Shown here piece by piece: positions 37,301 to 49,097 of a stretch of DNA of 64,000 nucleotides. The stretch covers positions 79,611,592 to 79,675,591 of the forward strand of contig NC_092345.1 in assembly GCF_963676685.1 (NCBI RefSeq). The letters are read 5' to 3'. The notes below the pieces were generated by a model. It was not told the DNA's origin. It searched no databases and saw only the letters and a list, made by a program, of their open reading frames with translations. The stretch is from Mytilus edulis. Its lineage: Eukaryota > Mollusca > Bivalvia > Mytilida > Mytilidae. Within the stretch, counting starts at the first letter, position 1, and each line of letters opens with the position of its first letter. The position numbers were made by a program, and so were the translations under genes.

Positions 37301-37470
37301 TTGCATATATATACATCTTTTGACGGAGTTACACTGACCCCGTAAAGTCCCTCTATTGCATTTGCAACACTTCCAAATGTCTTGTAGTTTGTATGGATAT
37401 TTGTCCTTTCATATCCCTTTCTGTCTTTTCTTTTGGAAAAATGCTCTCCACAACAAGCACAATTCTCCAT
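31336..37470 (-). CDS. DUF6589-like protein with PHD finger, candidate transposase (7 exons)
   Basis: Exons, in order of transcription: 37054-37470, 36146-36601, 35514-35646, 35045-35203, 33857-34266, 33071-33325 and 31336-32538. All have GT/AG ends and matching phases and give 1010 aa. The N-terminus has a Cys-rich module (NCACCGEHF ... YICNNCTC), possibly zinc-binding. Residues about 165-340 and 526-1000 match what I recall of DUF6589 (FNWNLIL, VFGSFNKLGYCLSIEATRK, LLYCDGLS, EPGIQEWHKRL, LIWNR, IPKDLHCEHLN). A PHD finger is embedded at about 722-772 (CIC ... CGNKKC ... WFHLDC ... WFCSEVC). Conserved acids Asp-568, Asp-587 and Glu-888 could form a DDE-type site; this is inference. The ATG at 37470 is chosen because the open frame upstream of it has no ATG. 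The gene starts about 150 bp inside the right TIR. Introns hold repeats of families A, B and D. Confidence 0.8.
32632..32680 (+). repeat. (GTCT)n and (GTTTT)n microsatellites
   Basis: Tandem GTCT units are followed directly by tandem TTTTG units, in the last intron of the DUF6589 gene. Open frames read across it are artefacts. Confidence 0.9.
33405..33675 (+). repeat. Interspersed repeat family D, copy 2
   Basis: It contains CTCCGAGGAAAATTC, AAACGAATGGATAACAACTG and TTTTATAGCTAGCTAAACCT in the same order as 1188-1457. It lies in an intron of the DUF6589 gene. Confidence 0.75.
34580..34676 (+). repeat. Family A 3' fragment
   Basis: It reads from ATTGAAGACCTGTTGGTGAC to CCATTTCCATTCTCAATTTT. 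It is truncated at its 5' end and lies in an intron of the DUF6589 gene. Confidence 0.75.
34755..34906 (+). mobile_element. CAGTGGCGGATCC MITE, intact copy (152 bp)
   Basis: The left end CAGTGGCGGATCCAGG and right end CCTAAATCCGCCTCTG are imperfect inverted repeats. CTAAC flanks both sides (34750-34754 and 34907-34911), a probable target duplication. No coding capacity. Confidence 0.7.
35870..36095 (-). repeat. Family B copy
   Basis: It contains TGTTGTAGAGAGTTGTCTAA and GGCAATCATACCATAT, matching the family B end. It lies in an intron of the DUF6589 gene. Confidence 0.6.
36916..36966 (+). repeat. Poly-C / poly-A / (CAA)n low-complexity tract
   Basis: A run of about 15 C is followed by about 14 A and then CAA repeats, within the first intron of the DUF6589 gene. 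Such tracts are prone to assembly error. Confidence 0.9.
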
Positions 37471-37618
37471 GTTTACACACTTACCACATTGTACACGCGG
37501 GTTTTTCGCGTACAATCTATTTATTAATTTAGTATTCACATTGACCCAGGGTTATCTGCATTAATCAGCTCCCATAATGCATTGCGCTATACTGTATTCT
37601 CGTGGTCACGTGATAATC

Positions 37619-37918
37619 TTTGAAAATGAAAGTCGAAATGCCCAAATGGACATGTCTCTGCGAAAACTGTTTAAATATGGAAAAATAAAGATTGGCAGGT
37701 AGGTGAAAGTTACATATTTGGAAAGATAAATGAAAAACGAACAGATTGATGTCCGATTTATATAATTCCAAGGCAGCCAGTCGGCACTAGAAGCGTCGAA
37801 GTCGCGCATCTATTTTGGGTGGGCAAATATCCACTTTTTGATATGGGACGAGCTCTGACGTCCCACGGCCCCAGCTTGTCTGGCAAAACAGCCGTCGGAC
37901 GTCAGAGTAATCTCGGAC
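37619..37918 (-). repeat. Right terminal inverted repeat, 300 bp
   Basis: It is the exact reverse complement of 25716-26015 at every position I compared, including the subterminal palindrome and the TATA box. It ends at CGGAC followed by the flanking TA. Confidence 0.95.
37757..37764 (-). promoter_or_regulatory. TATA box in right TIR driving the DUF6589 gene
   Basis: TATATAAA on the minus strand is the mirror of 25870-25877, about 290 bp upstream of the ATG at 37470. Function is inferred from motif and position. Confidence 0.5.
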
Positions 37919-37920
37919 TA

Positions 37921-40900
37921 CGGGTACCAATACTGAATGTGAATTTATACAATTTGGTGAAAATCGGATAAGAAACACAAAGCCTATATTATTGAGTATT
38001 ACGGACGCACGCACGAGCGGTTTGATATTTTCAGTGTTTGAGAGATATCTTTTGTCCATTTATGATCGATAATACATCCACGTATACCCGTTTCCGCGGT
38101 AGGGAATATCCGTTTTATGTCATAGTAATATAAAGTATTGTATTATCTAATGTATTGTGCATTCAATCCGTTTTTGATGACCCCAGAAGAAATTCTACCA
38201 ACCAGAATCAACAATTTATTCTGTTGGCTGTTTCAACAGATCACAAAATTGGAGAATTTAAAGAACCATCCAAACATCATTCCTACCAAGTTTGATAAGA
38301 CCCACCTCATAGATTTCAGATGAAATGAAGATATTATTTTAATACACTACATTCAGCTTGTAGCAGAAAAATCAGCACTAAACGTGGAATCTACACTGTA
38401 GAGGATATCTAAATTGTTCTTTGAATAAAGATTTGCTCTGTACTTCCAGATAACTTTTTAGAAAAGTCATCCTTTGCCAATATTTTGAGACAATAGAGAC
38501 GGCAAACTGAAAAATGTATGAACAGATCGAGAAAATTACGTTCCACTTCTCTTTAAGAACATACAATCATGATGCACCAGCAGCTCTTTTCATAAAAAAA
38601 ATCTTAAGAGTCAGTGACAAATCCTCTCGAAGTCAAACACATTTCAGTATAACTTACGATATTTGTTTTCGAAAAGAATCGCTGATGCGCATTTCGACAT
38701 CTCTACCGACAGGAAGAAACCACACTGATATATGTACAATTATCTTGTTGGGCTACAGTGTAATGTTTGAATGATCATGGGAGTATTCGGTATCCATTTT
38801 ACTCCCGTGGTTAGATTAAGTAACACTATACTTCGATTGTTTTCCAAGTGAGCGTAGGATCGGATGCTGGTTTACGTTCATGTATATTATATTTGGTATC
38901 ACTATTCGAAGATGACAAATAGTGATCACCACAGTCCAATAACATATACCGTCGTGATTGTTCAACAACTATTAGATATTATAAGTTCAAACAATTTACA
39001 AAAACAGCAAAATCACAAAAATACTGAACTCCAAGGAAAATTCAAAAAGGAAAGTCCCAATCAAATGGCAAAATCAAAAGTTCGAACACATCAAACGAAT
39101 GGACAACAACTGTCATATTCCTGACTTGGTACAGGCATTTTCTAATGTAGAAAAACTATTTCTATATATGAATAATTTCTACTGTGATGACCAGTACAAA
39201 ATGTTGACCTAATACAGTGTCAGAATTATCTGCGAGTTATGAATAACCTGCAAGTATAATTATGTAAACATATTTCAAGGATTACCTTCTTAAATGGATT
39301 TGAAAGCTATTATATAAACTTCACTACAACTCCTATCGACAGAGGTCCAATGGTAAAATAGCTTAAAAAATTGACAAAATCCATCTCTTGTTTGTCAAAC
39401 ATCCAACTTGTGTGTCTTTGCACAAAAAAAGGATATGGGGTATCCATCCATGACAAAACCCCAGACAAAAAACAAACGAACATGTCTTTTGTTGCTGTTC
39501 TTCGCAGCCTTCAACATGGAACAACAAGTTTAACTCTCACCCAATGCAAGTTTAAGACGGCGCTAACACCGGTTTTAGCGGAATTCTTTGAAAAATATTT
39601 TGGATAGACTTTGTATGATGTAATCCCACATAACCGGGGTCAGTAAAAAAGAAAGGAATACATATTGAAATATGCCACATATACAAGTTTTTGAATCACA
39701 CCAAACTTCCCGGCATTGTTTCGTTGCTCAACTGTCCTCCCTAATTGTAATACAATGTTTAGTTTCGTTTTTGTTTTTTTAATTCGAAATGAACATATTT
39801 AAATTAAATTAAAAAAAAATCTACGAATCGGGAATCTACGTTGAACTTGGTGTCGTGTGGTATCTCATTGTAAGGCAAAATGAGGATCCAGAACATTTTC
39901 ATAACAAAAAGCGAATACTTATATTAAAGTCTCTTTTTTTTTTTTTCTTTTTTTTTCTTTTTATGGAAACCAGATTATTTATTTACAAATAGACACGTAT
40001 GTGGGAACAGAGACATAAAATAAAACGTCTCTGGTGGGACAGAATATTTTTTAATTTTCTTTGAATATTCAAAACTTCAAGCGTCCCAATGATAATCAAA
40101 TGTATAAAATAAATAATCTTTAACCTGGGAAGTTCAGTATATGTATAACTTAATAACAAAAACATTTACTAGTATATGGGTATCGGACAGGATAGATACA
40201 TATATGTTCTGCTTTTACTATATATCTTTTTCTCGCAACTCGACTTTTTCATAAAGAGTTATACGAACATATTTTTTATTGTTTAGTCTTAACTTTAACC
40301 CTCGCATTTTCGAAACCATATAAAACTTGTAAATATAGGCACTCAACCTTGAAAAGATAGGTGTGAGATACCTGTAAAAATTGAATCATTTTACACAATC
40401 CTACTTTTATTTGTACTGTGCATATGACGTATACATACAAAAACACATATAACCTACACTATTTCAATATTGTGTTTCAATCAAGTACCAGTGAACTTAA
40501 CTTTGAGAATTACGCCGATTGTAAGTTTCGGTCTCCATCCTAAGTTTGTCGTCGGGCTCCAGGTTCAAAATTGAGCATTTTTTTCACGGTGTACATGGCT
40601 CTTTAAAGCAATGTTTTTATTTGGATTCCTGGCTCCACTGATGCGGTCCAGTCTTCACTAAAAGGATTTTTTTAGCTCCAACGATAGAACTCCAGGCTTC
40701 ACTGATATAGCCGACTCAGCTTCAATAGTAGACTAGAGTACCGAACAGAAGATTAGTTCATTCCTCAATAAGCTCCAGTATGTTAAGGGCGGTCTAGCTG
40801 CTTATAGATATCGGGATTTGAATGACACGAGTCGCATGAGAGAAATGTAACCAAAATATGTTATGTGTCACTTCAAGGAGAGAACAAATAATTCTTATTT

Positions 40901-41223
40901 TTTTTTGTACCTTTCAAACTATCTTACCTTTTTACCAAATGCACTCATTCTTTTTCGTACTGATCACCTGATCGAAATGTATGACAAAACAATAAGATAT
41001 TTAAAGGTTGTTTGTATTCTTTGCTGTCCATTCCCCAAAATACAATTATTTCTCAAATTACACCGTTATCACTTACTTTTATAATTGCGACTTAATTATA
41101 ACAACGGATTTACATATTCAGAAGATAATGGCATATTGTATGTAATTTAATGATATGATCAGATGACTATAACATATTTAAAACTAATCAATTCCACCCA
41201 CGAACTACGGCCAATTGTTTGCT
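37921..41223. other. Intergenic region
   Basis: A family D copy is at 38998-39155. No convincing exons are seen; the longest open frames (38514-38774, 39371-39607) lack recognisable similarity. A loosely repeated CCAGGCTTCACTGAT-like motif occurs around 40550-40720. Confidence 0.45.
38998..39155 (+). repeat. Interspersed repeat family D, copy 3
   Basis: It contains ATACTGAACTCCAAGGAAAA, AACGAATGGACAACAACTGT and TTCCTGACTTGGTACAGGCA. It is truncated before the TTATAGCTAGCTAAACC block seen in the other copies. Confidence 0.75.
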
Positions 41224-41231
41224 TATAAAAA
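41224..41231 (+). promoter_or_regulatory. TATA box of the cysteine-rich secreted protein gene
   Basis: TATAAAAA lies 55 bp upstream of the ATG at 41279, leaving room for a transcription start about 25-30 bp downstream and a short leader. Confidence 0.6.
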
Positions 41232-41278
41232 GGAAGACTCGGGACAGATATCAGTATAAACTTTTCAGCTATAGTACA

Positions 41279-44200
41279 ATGCAGATATATTTGTTTTCAA
41301 GTTTGTGTGTGGTTGTGTGTGTGAGTCTGTTGACCGTACATGCAATACCAAGTTTTGAGGATTTTTTATCCAACGATCAACCATGGTCGGCAAGTATATT
41401 TACTTAACCATTTAACATAAAAAAAAAAATTCAATGTTTTATATATATATAGTAAATGAAAATCGAATCAGTATTCGATTATTTCTTTCAAATGAATATT
41501 TCATCACAGTGTTTTTATTACTATTATTTTGAGAGAGCAATTGGCGAGATCGAGAATTAAATCCAATCGTTCTTAAAAAAATGAGTAAAAAGTATTCAGG
41601 TTTAGGATTGAAGACAGGTAATTGGGAGGTTTAGGATTGAAGACAGGTAATTGGGGAATGAACTCCCCTTTTCTAAATGTTTTTTGTGGTTTATTTATTA
41701 TTTAGTAAATTACGTTCTTTAATATCTAAACATGTTTTAATTTATTTGATGTGTTCTTGTTCTTATAAATACCATATAACAATAACAATAGTAAAACTAG
41801 AAGCGCATCATTTATAAACTACTATTCAGCAATAACACGTTAAATCTTCAGGAAAAAAAGAGAAATTCCCGAAGCGCTTTGTGGCATTCATTGCTAGTCT
41901 AAAACCCTATCGTTATCACTGTACAAGTTACAGCAACATGGTTTCTATGCTATATATGTCATTGTTTTATTGGAACGAATGAAAAGCCCTATGAATTAAC
42001 CCTTGCAATTTAGCTATGCTACCATTTGATTCAATATAACAATTTTTGATCGTAACTAAACAATTGAATACATTTACCAGATGAGCTGACCAATAAGCAA
42101 TCACGTTTTTTTTATACCCCGCCCCAAAGGGTCCTCCTGCCCCTTTGTCCGAAAAATAATGTCAGTTCCTCAAGTTTATACTATACATATATATATGTAG
42201 TCCTTTTAATATGTCATTCCCATAGTCAAAATTTGTCAATAACATAAAGCGTTGTATACATAAGTAAACAAAAGCTTTCTAATTTTTACGAGCACATTTA
42301 TTTAGGTGCGATCCGGATAAACCAAAGTCGTATTCAGACGGGGATGCACCCGGCGCCTCCACCCCTCAAAAGAGAAACATTGTCGGTACATATATTTTGA
42401 CATTGCACAAGGTTATGTTTTTCTCTGGCTGTTTTAGACAGGCTTACAGTTCATCCATTGTATTTTGGATGGTTGATATTTAAGTCTTAGCCTCATGATT
42501 TTTTATAAGTTTTTATTAGCTTTTAGCTAGGTTTCAACAAATGCAAGTACTCTAAGATCTGTACCTGTTTTCTTTAGTCGTTGTGTTTATGCGCTTTGTC
42601 GACCTGAAGATTTAAGCCCTTTTCACTCTATATATATACGTATTTTGTTTTGGCGCCTGCATATTTGTTTGAAACCCGCCACTTTCTATACTGTGCTTGT
42701 CCAAAGTCATGAACCTGTAATTCAGTGGTGTCGTTTGTTGTTGTTCATCATATTTTATTTTCCGTTGGTGTTTTTTAACCGTTAATTAGGACGTTAGTTT
42801 TCTTTTTTGAATTGTTTTATATTTATAATTTCGATTTCTATTATAGCTTATTAGAAGCTTTGCTTATTTTTGAAGGCCGCACGAGGACATATAATTGCTA
42901 ACTTCTACAAACTTTTGGTACCACATTTCTTCTCGAGAATATACTTTTAAAACATTTTTTAAACAATGTGCTTGTTTAAAACTATCATGTACAGTTTTTC
43001 TGTTATATTATTCGATATGTTTGTTAAAACATAGCCTTCGTATATTTGTATAAGCGGAAACAATGAAACACCACTTGACCTATAACTTCCTGAAGATAAT
43101 TATTTCATTAAAAAAGCACTTCTTCAATAATTACATTTACAGAAATAAACCACTAAAGATCACTAAAAATTGAAATTACTCATCGCGGAAATATGATGAT
43201 TTGAATAAGGGTAAACATGGTATATCCGTCGTACTTCTATTCGTTAAATGGCTAGCCCCAGGAACATGTCAGTTATGTGCATTTTTAACCGAGACTATGC
43301 AAAATAACATCAATTTAACCAAAATAATCCGAAAACGGCGTCCCTCAAAGTTTGCACAAGAAAAACAAACTTGACATTTTTTCAACTTAAAGACCGAAAT
43401 GAAACACACACTTTCCCCATCATATACGTTCAAAAACATCCTGCTTTCCCAATCCTTCACCTTCAATGACTTATCTCTCGATCCTATACCACAAGGAACA
43501 CATGCTCTCTCAATCCCATAACTTCATGAACACCTGCTCTCCCGACCCTAAACCTTAAAGAACACTTGCTCTTCCGATCCTATACCATAAAGAACGCATG
43601 CCCTCTCGATCCTATAACTTCAAGAACACACACTCTAACGCTCATACCTTAAAGAATAGCTTCCCTTTCACGCAATCCTACACCACCTTCATTCAAGAAC
43701 ACATAATCTCCCTATCCTATACCTTCAAGAATATCTGCTCTCCCGATCCTATACTTACTCCAATATAAATTATAAAAAGTAAGGCGAATGATTTCAAAAG
43801 AATGTAAAGTTTATGAGGATGTAAGAGATCTTTTTCATCTTGAGATTAACAGCTAAAATTTTAAGTTATAAAATTCCGTAATTTATGCAGAAAACAGTTT
43901 GTTTTATTACAAAATATGACTAACATATAGTCTGTCCAAAAGGAGTGTGTTTTATTGTCTGTATACACTTCAGGTTAGCAGTAAACAACAATGATTTATA
44001 AAGCAATAAACATGTATGAGTGCAATATGCTTTAAAATGTTAATAAGCTAGTTGTATAATACATAGCAAAAGAAAAATCAACAGAAATTAAAGAAAATGA
44101 GCAAAACCTATAAGCACATGCAGTCAGCTCTTAAAGGTTCCGAAACCTATAAAGCACATGCAGTCCGCTCTTAAAGGTTCCGAAACCTATAAAGCACATG

Positions 44201-47200
44201 CAGTCAGCTCTTAAAGGTTCCGAAACCTATAAAGCACATGCAGTCAGCTCTTAAAGGTTCCGAAACCTATAAAGCACATGCAGTCAGCTCTTAAAGGTTC
44301 CGAAACCTATAAAGCACATGCAGTCAGCTCTTAAAGGTTCCAAACCTATAAAGCACATGCAGTCCGCTCTTAAAGGTTCCAAAATGATGATTGTAAAACA
44401 GTTGTAACGATATAACAAACGTCTTTCAAATTAAGTTCATTTATTTTTTATTTTCACAAATTTTAGTTTTTATAACGTCAATTCGAAAGCAGCGTTTGTT
44501 CTGTGTCAATGTATATGAATATTTCCTGAGAAAGTTAAGTGGTTCTCTCCCGAAACTTCGACTTCTTTCACGAATAAAAACTGATTGTAATGAGAGAGCT
44601 CATTACGAATAGTGCTGACAGTGGTGTTAAACACCAACATTTTATTCCTGTATTTATTATAATAAAAAATATATGTAAATATGAAATAATTGAAGATTGA
44701 ATATACATTTGTACTTTCAAAGAACTAAAATGACAGATGGCAAATTGCCATATCATTAATTTTGAATTACTTGTTTGCATAAAAAAAAATGTACAAATTA
44801 CAAAAGCAAATTACACAAATGTACAAATTACAAAAACACATATTACAATTTGTAAACATAGTTGTAAAGTTTGAGTTACAATTCTCAAATGTTCAATTGT
44901 CGAGTTACACAGTTACAAGTGAAGTTAGGAATATTAAATTTTGAATTTTAAAATTAGAGTTACCTACATACAACTTAAGAAATGCAAATGAATTATGCCA
45001 CCCTTGTTTTTCCATATAGATGTAGCCTAAAACTGTTATTTTGAAAGAATTTGGCAAATCTTCAATAATGGATAATAAGGACATTTATTAAAAAAAATAT
45101 TCTTTTGAATATATATGGTTTTATTTAAAATAAATTGTTTTATTTTTGGTTTGGTTTGCAGTCGCTTTTTATTGTATTTCCTTAGATTAATTCCGCATTT
45201 TTGGCACCCTGTTAATAATTAAAGAAGAAATAAATTCCCCATTATATAGAGGAAAAAGACAGCCCTTAATATTTAGTTCACAGAAATATGAAATAACCAA
45301 TATCCTTGACTTCAGCAACACGACCTAAGATAATAAGATAATTTCAGATAAATGTTTCCAATTAAAAGCGATTTATCTCGGTCTATGCGGTTAATTTGCG
45401 ATGTATTAGTTTTACTTAATGCCCTATTGTCTATTATGGCTGCATTGATCAGTTATAAAGCTATTATTTTGTCCATTATATATTGTCCCAGAAGTTTCAA
45501 CCCAACACACAATAGGCCTAGGCCGGCTCTGGTATTATAAATTGTCCATTTATCTGATTAACCATCCATTAACCGACCCTTACTTGTAATCTATATAGGA
45601 GCTGTACATATATAGCTTAATTAATATTGACATACATATGGTCTTTTTATATAACAAAAGTGATAATACGACAGGTGCAGATTCAAGTATTTTTGAGGCA
45701 CAACTCTTACAGTTTCGCCGAGTTGAGCTAGAAGGAATATTATTTCTGTGTCTTGTGTCAAACATGGTACTTAATTTAGGAAGGGTACACTTTCTGTAAT
45801 ATTATAGCAATGCAGTTTTTCTTTCTTCTTTTATATTGTATCATCTTTTTGAAATACACAAACTACTTAAAATCTTTGAAAGGAGAAGAAATGACAAGGT
45901 CATGTGGTAAAAGTCTCAGTTTGACCCCTAGCTGGAATCAAAGGCGCTTGCGCACCGCTTTCTCTTTTTTATGTGTATAAATATTGAATTTCATTTTTAC
46001 ACGCTGAGTTCTAGAAACATTATAGAAGGCTATGTCGAAGTTGATGGTACATGTTTTTATAAAATAATAGAATAGTCTAGAATAAAAAGGAAGCATTTGT
46101 CACCCGAAGAACTCACTCAGTTTTTATCAGCTGTTCTAGATACAAGGGGTTACTTACTGATTAACTTATCCAACGGTCAACTATAAAATTACTAATTTCA
46201 GAAAATTCAAAATAAAGACTCATATATTATTATTCTTCGATTTCTTTACAAATACTTGCATTTCTGATGTAAACAATTCGTTGATAAAAAGGTATGGTTG
46301 CTTTGAGACAACACTCTAACAGAAATCAAATACAACAATGGGCAAAAACCATACCGCAAAGGCCCACATATTGAAACTGTAAGACATCATTTGTATGATT
46401 CCTGTTGGCAGAATTATAAAAGTAAAATGATTTTGAAATTTTGCAGAGTTTGCCCCAATGCAGCAGGCACAATGAACCTTGCGATTATGCATTGAAGACA
46501 ATCTCCCAAAGACGTTCACCTAACGGAGATGTTGAACGAGAAGAAACACTATTTGAAACAATAACAGAGATCTGCACTTGCCCAGATGGTATTACCTGCC
46601 CGCGAGGATGGGACAATGCACCAGGAAGAACAATTACACGAAATCTTTTATCATCAGGTAAGATATTTAAAGAGGAAAATAAAATTTTACGTTTAGGATG
46701 AATGGAATTGATTAAAATTTAAATGCTTCTGTTTCACACAAAACGTATTAAATGTCTGCACCAATGATGATAGTTTCTGGTCAATTTATTCTCACTTGAG
46801 CCAAATTTAGATTACTTTGCTTCTCAGTAGTCCCTCATCATCTCTTCAAAACCACCAGGTTTGTTTGAACTAAGCCCTCGACTAAACCTGTCAGGAATAG
46901 TATACAGATGTTCTTATTACAATAAATTACTAGATTTTCGTTCAAGTTTTTCCAGGTCTGACTAGCCAATTTGAAAAAAGATTCTCTTAATCTACAGATC
47001 GGATATTTTTAAAACTTCATAGGATCAATGATCGATAAACGATCCTTGTTTAAATGATTGTCCTGTCTTCTTTTCCTCTTAATTACCATCTGGCATGTCA
47101 ATTTTATCAAAAGGCAACTTCCCCAACTTATCTCGCATACATTTTTTAATGCATTTGTGATTTTTCAGTTATTTCTAACCCAATAACCTGTGGTCAAAAG

Positions 47201-49097
47201 CGGAATATAATGACTTAATTTATTTCAAACTCTGGTGAAGGGAAGATAATCCAATTTGTATGTTTCCCCCTCATACATTATTAGCATTAAAGATCATGTA
47301 CCAGTGGCGGATCCAGGGGGTCCGGGGTTGTACCACTTTTTTTGGCCGATCAATGCATTTGAATGGGGAGATATAGTTGGACCCCCTCCCTTTTTTCCTG
47401 GGTTAAGCCCCCCTTTTTTTAAATGGCTGGATCCGCCCCTGTGTATCCTTGTGTTGATTCAATGCTAAACGTATTGACGTTTTATAGAAAATCCATGTAG
47501 CCTTTCACCTTGAACTCTCGTATTTGGCAATTCGGTGGTTGGTAGATATTAGACTATTGCATGCAATGCTAACAATGATTTCCTTAGATATTGGTTAAAA
47601 CCATTTAAATATGGACCAATTCAAGTACACCTTCTAGAGTGTGATCGACTTGTGTGACTCTGCACGAGTTTATTTTGGAATTTTAAAGATTGTTTAGAAC
47701 TTCTTTTTTTTCAAAACCATAAAGACTATCACATCCTAGAAAAACAGATGAGTAATCTATGTTTAATTTTTTTTCTTCAGAAATCTCTGTATTAAAGTCA
47801 GGATTTTCTACAAAAATCTTGGTTTTATTTGCTTTAAAATCTCCTTTATCTATTAAATGTAATGAAATAATAAATAATAATGCTTTGCACGAAGTATCCC
47901 CTTGGTATATGAACAAAATAGCCTACCTCTGTTATTCATTATTTTTGCTGTTTTGATACTATTGCAGATTGAAAATTTCGTAATTCACATGGCTACAGAA
48001 GGTGTCATAAACCTTATAAATACACCCTTTTTTGTAGCATCAATCAAGTATTGAACATATTTAAATTGTCGACTGTTTTTTTTTTATACAGATATTTGAT
48101 TTTACAGTATTTATTTTATACTTGTAGGAAAACGTGTTGAATACAAGTCGAACTATTGCACAGAACCGACTCCAGATACAATTTGTAATGTGGAAGAAGG
48201 GGAAGTGGCAGTTGTAATGACTGGGGTTATGTACCCTGATGTAATTGAGAGCGTGAACTGTGCTTGCCCAAATAATGATTACAATTTACAATTGAAGAGA
48301 GCGTACTATGTGTCCACTTTCCAAATCACCCATGAATTTGTCTGCAGTATGGTAAATATTATGTTGAATGTAAAAAAAAAGTTAGATAAAAACCGAATAG
48401 ATAACATTCACAAATGGTTAAATGAGGGGGCAATAGGGGGTCCGTTAACATGTTAACAACAACTTGATTTTGGCAAAAACATTTAACAAAAATGCAAAAA
48501 TGCTGATAACAGTTAACAAAGTGGGTTGAAAACAGTTAACAGCTTTAATTGATATCAGATAACAGTTAACAACACCAAAACAGGTTAACACAAAAAGGTA
48601 TTGCCCCCCCCCCCCTCTTATATTTCTTTTGATCTTTGAGTGACGAACCATCCTTTTTTATTTAAAGAGAAGTTTAATAACTAGGAAACAAGGTCTACCG
48701 GACCGAATTAACTGTACTTTTACTTTATTTTATCGTATCTTTTTATTTTAATTTCAAAAGCTTTAGTTTATGTTTGATTATTCAAAATTGTAGTAACTAG
48801 TGGCAACATAAAAATGAAAGCTCACACACATTTCTGAAATATGCTTCGTCTGTTATCTGCTCTTTAGTCGGGTTGTTGTCTCTTTGACACATTCCCCATT
48901 TCCATTCTCAATTTTGTTAATATCTTTTTGAATACTTTTAGAGAACCTGCAACATGAACACATCCAATAGAAGAGTGTGTAAGAAAATAAAAAAGAACGC
49001 AACCACGGAATACAGGTGTACTTGTCCGGAAGAATACGAATGCCGCATGGAACCTTCAGCAAGAAAGGGTTATTGTGAAAGACGAGTTGAAATGTAG
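41279..49097 (+). CDS. Secreted cysteine-rich protein with three CxCP repeats
   Basis: Exon 1 (41279-41393) encodes a signal peptide (MQIYLFSSLCVVVCVSLL then TVHA-IPS). Three later exons are well supported: 46447-46657, 48128-48351 and 48942-49097. Each carries a related Cys motif: ICTCPDGITC, NCACPNND and RCTCPEEYEC. Exon 1 ends in phase 1 but exon 46447 needs phase 0, and direct joining gives a stop within ten codons. A candidate bridging exon, 42306-42385 (tttatttag/GTGCG ... TTGTCG/gtacat), is 80 nt, open and corrects both phases, giving about 261 aa. Secretion is clear; I do not recognise the family. The spaced Cys pattern suggests disulfide-rich extracellular modules. Start and TATA box agree. 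Alternatives are a different middle exon, or exon 1 belonging to another transcript. Confidence 0.65.
42709..42935 (-). repeat. Diverged family B copy
   Basis: It begins GAACCTGTAATTCAGTGGTG and continues through GAAGGCCGCACG to TGGTACCACATTTCTTC, as in 30590-30872 but more diverged. It lies in an intron of the cysteine-rich protein gene. Confidence 0.6.
43435..43760 (-). repeat. ~36-bp degenerate tandem repeat
   Basis: Eight or so diverged units share AAGAACACNTGCTCTCCCGA and TCCTATACCTTA. Divergence between units is high. Intronic. Confidence 0.75.
44106..44383 (+). repeat. 40-bp tandem repeat, 7 units
   Basis: Units of CCTATAAAGCACATGCAGTC plus AGCTCTTAAAGGTTCCGAAA repeat at exact 40-bp spacing and are almost identical. 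Units two and seven carry CCGCTC instead of CAGCTC. This is a young array in an intron. Confidence 0.95.
47302..47441 (+). mobile_element. CAGTGGCGGATCC MITE, intact copy (140 bp)
   Basis: CAGTGGCGGATCCAGG and GGCTGGATCCGCCCCTG are inverted termini. The internal CCGATCAATGCATTTG is shared with 5189-5290. Intronic. Confidence 0.75.
48858..48916 (+). repeat. Family A 3' fragment next to the last exon
   Basis: CTGCTCTTTAGTCGGGTTGT to CCATTTCCATTCTCAATTTT ends about 25 bp before the exon at 48942, so it may contribute to the polypyrimidine region of that acceptor. Confidence 0.7.

Larger units (their letters stand above)
25716..37918. mobile_element. 12.2-kb two-gene DNA transposon (RecQ + DUF6589/PHD)
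   Basis: The boundaries are set by 300-bp terminal inverted repeats (25716-26015 and 37619-37918) that I compared line by line and found identical. TA flanks both ends (25714-25715 and 37919-37920), consistent with a TA target duplication, although TA could instead be part of the terminus. Two convergent genes fill it: a RecQ-type helicase (+, 26183-29724) and a DUF6589/PHD protein (-, 31336-37470). All rebuilt exons keep an open frame. No gene for a known transposase family is present, so the DUF6589 protein is the only candidate catalytic protein. I do not know a described superfamily with this gene pair. Identical repeats suggest recent movement. Confidence 0.85.

Noticed and set aside
25716-37918. 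Assignment of the 12.2-kb element to the KDZ, Zisupton or MULE groups
   Set aside because: The DUF6589 protein and TA-type flank do not clearly match what I know of those groups, and no alignment could be run; the superfamily is left open.
39371-39607. 78-codon plus-strand frame
   Set aside because: No signal peptide, domain or splice sites consistent with a gene; it is most likely chance.
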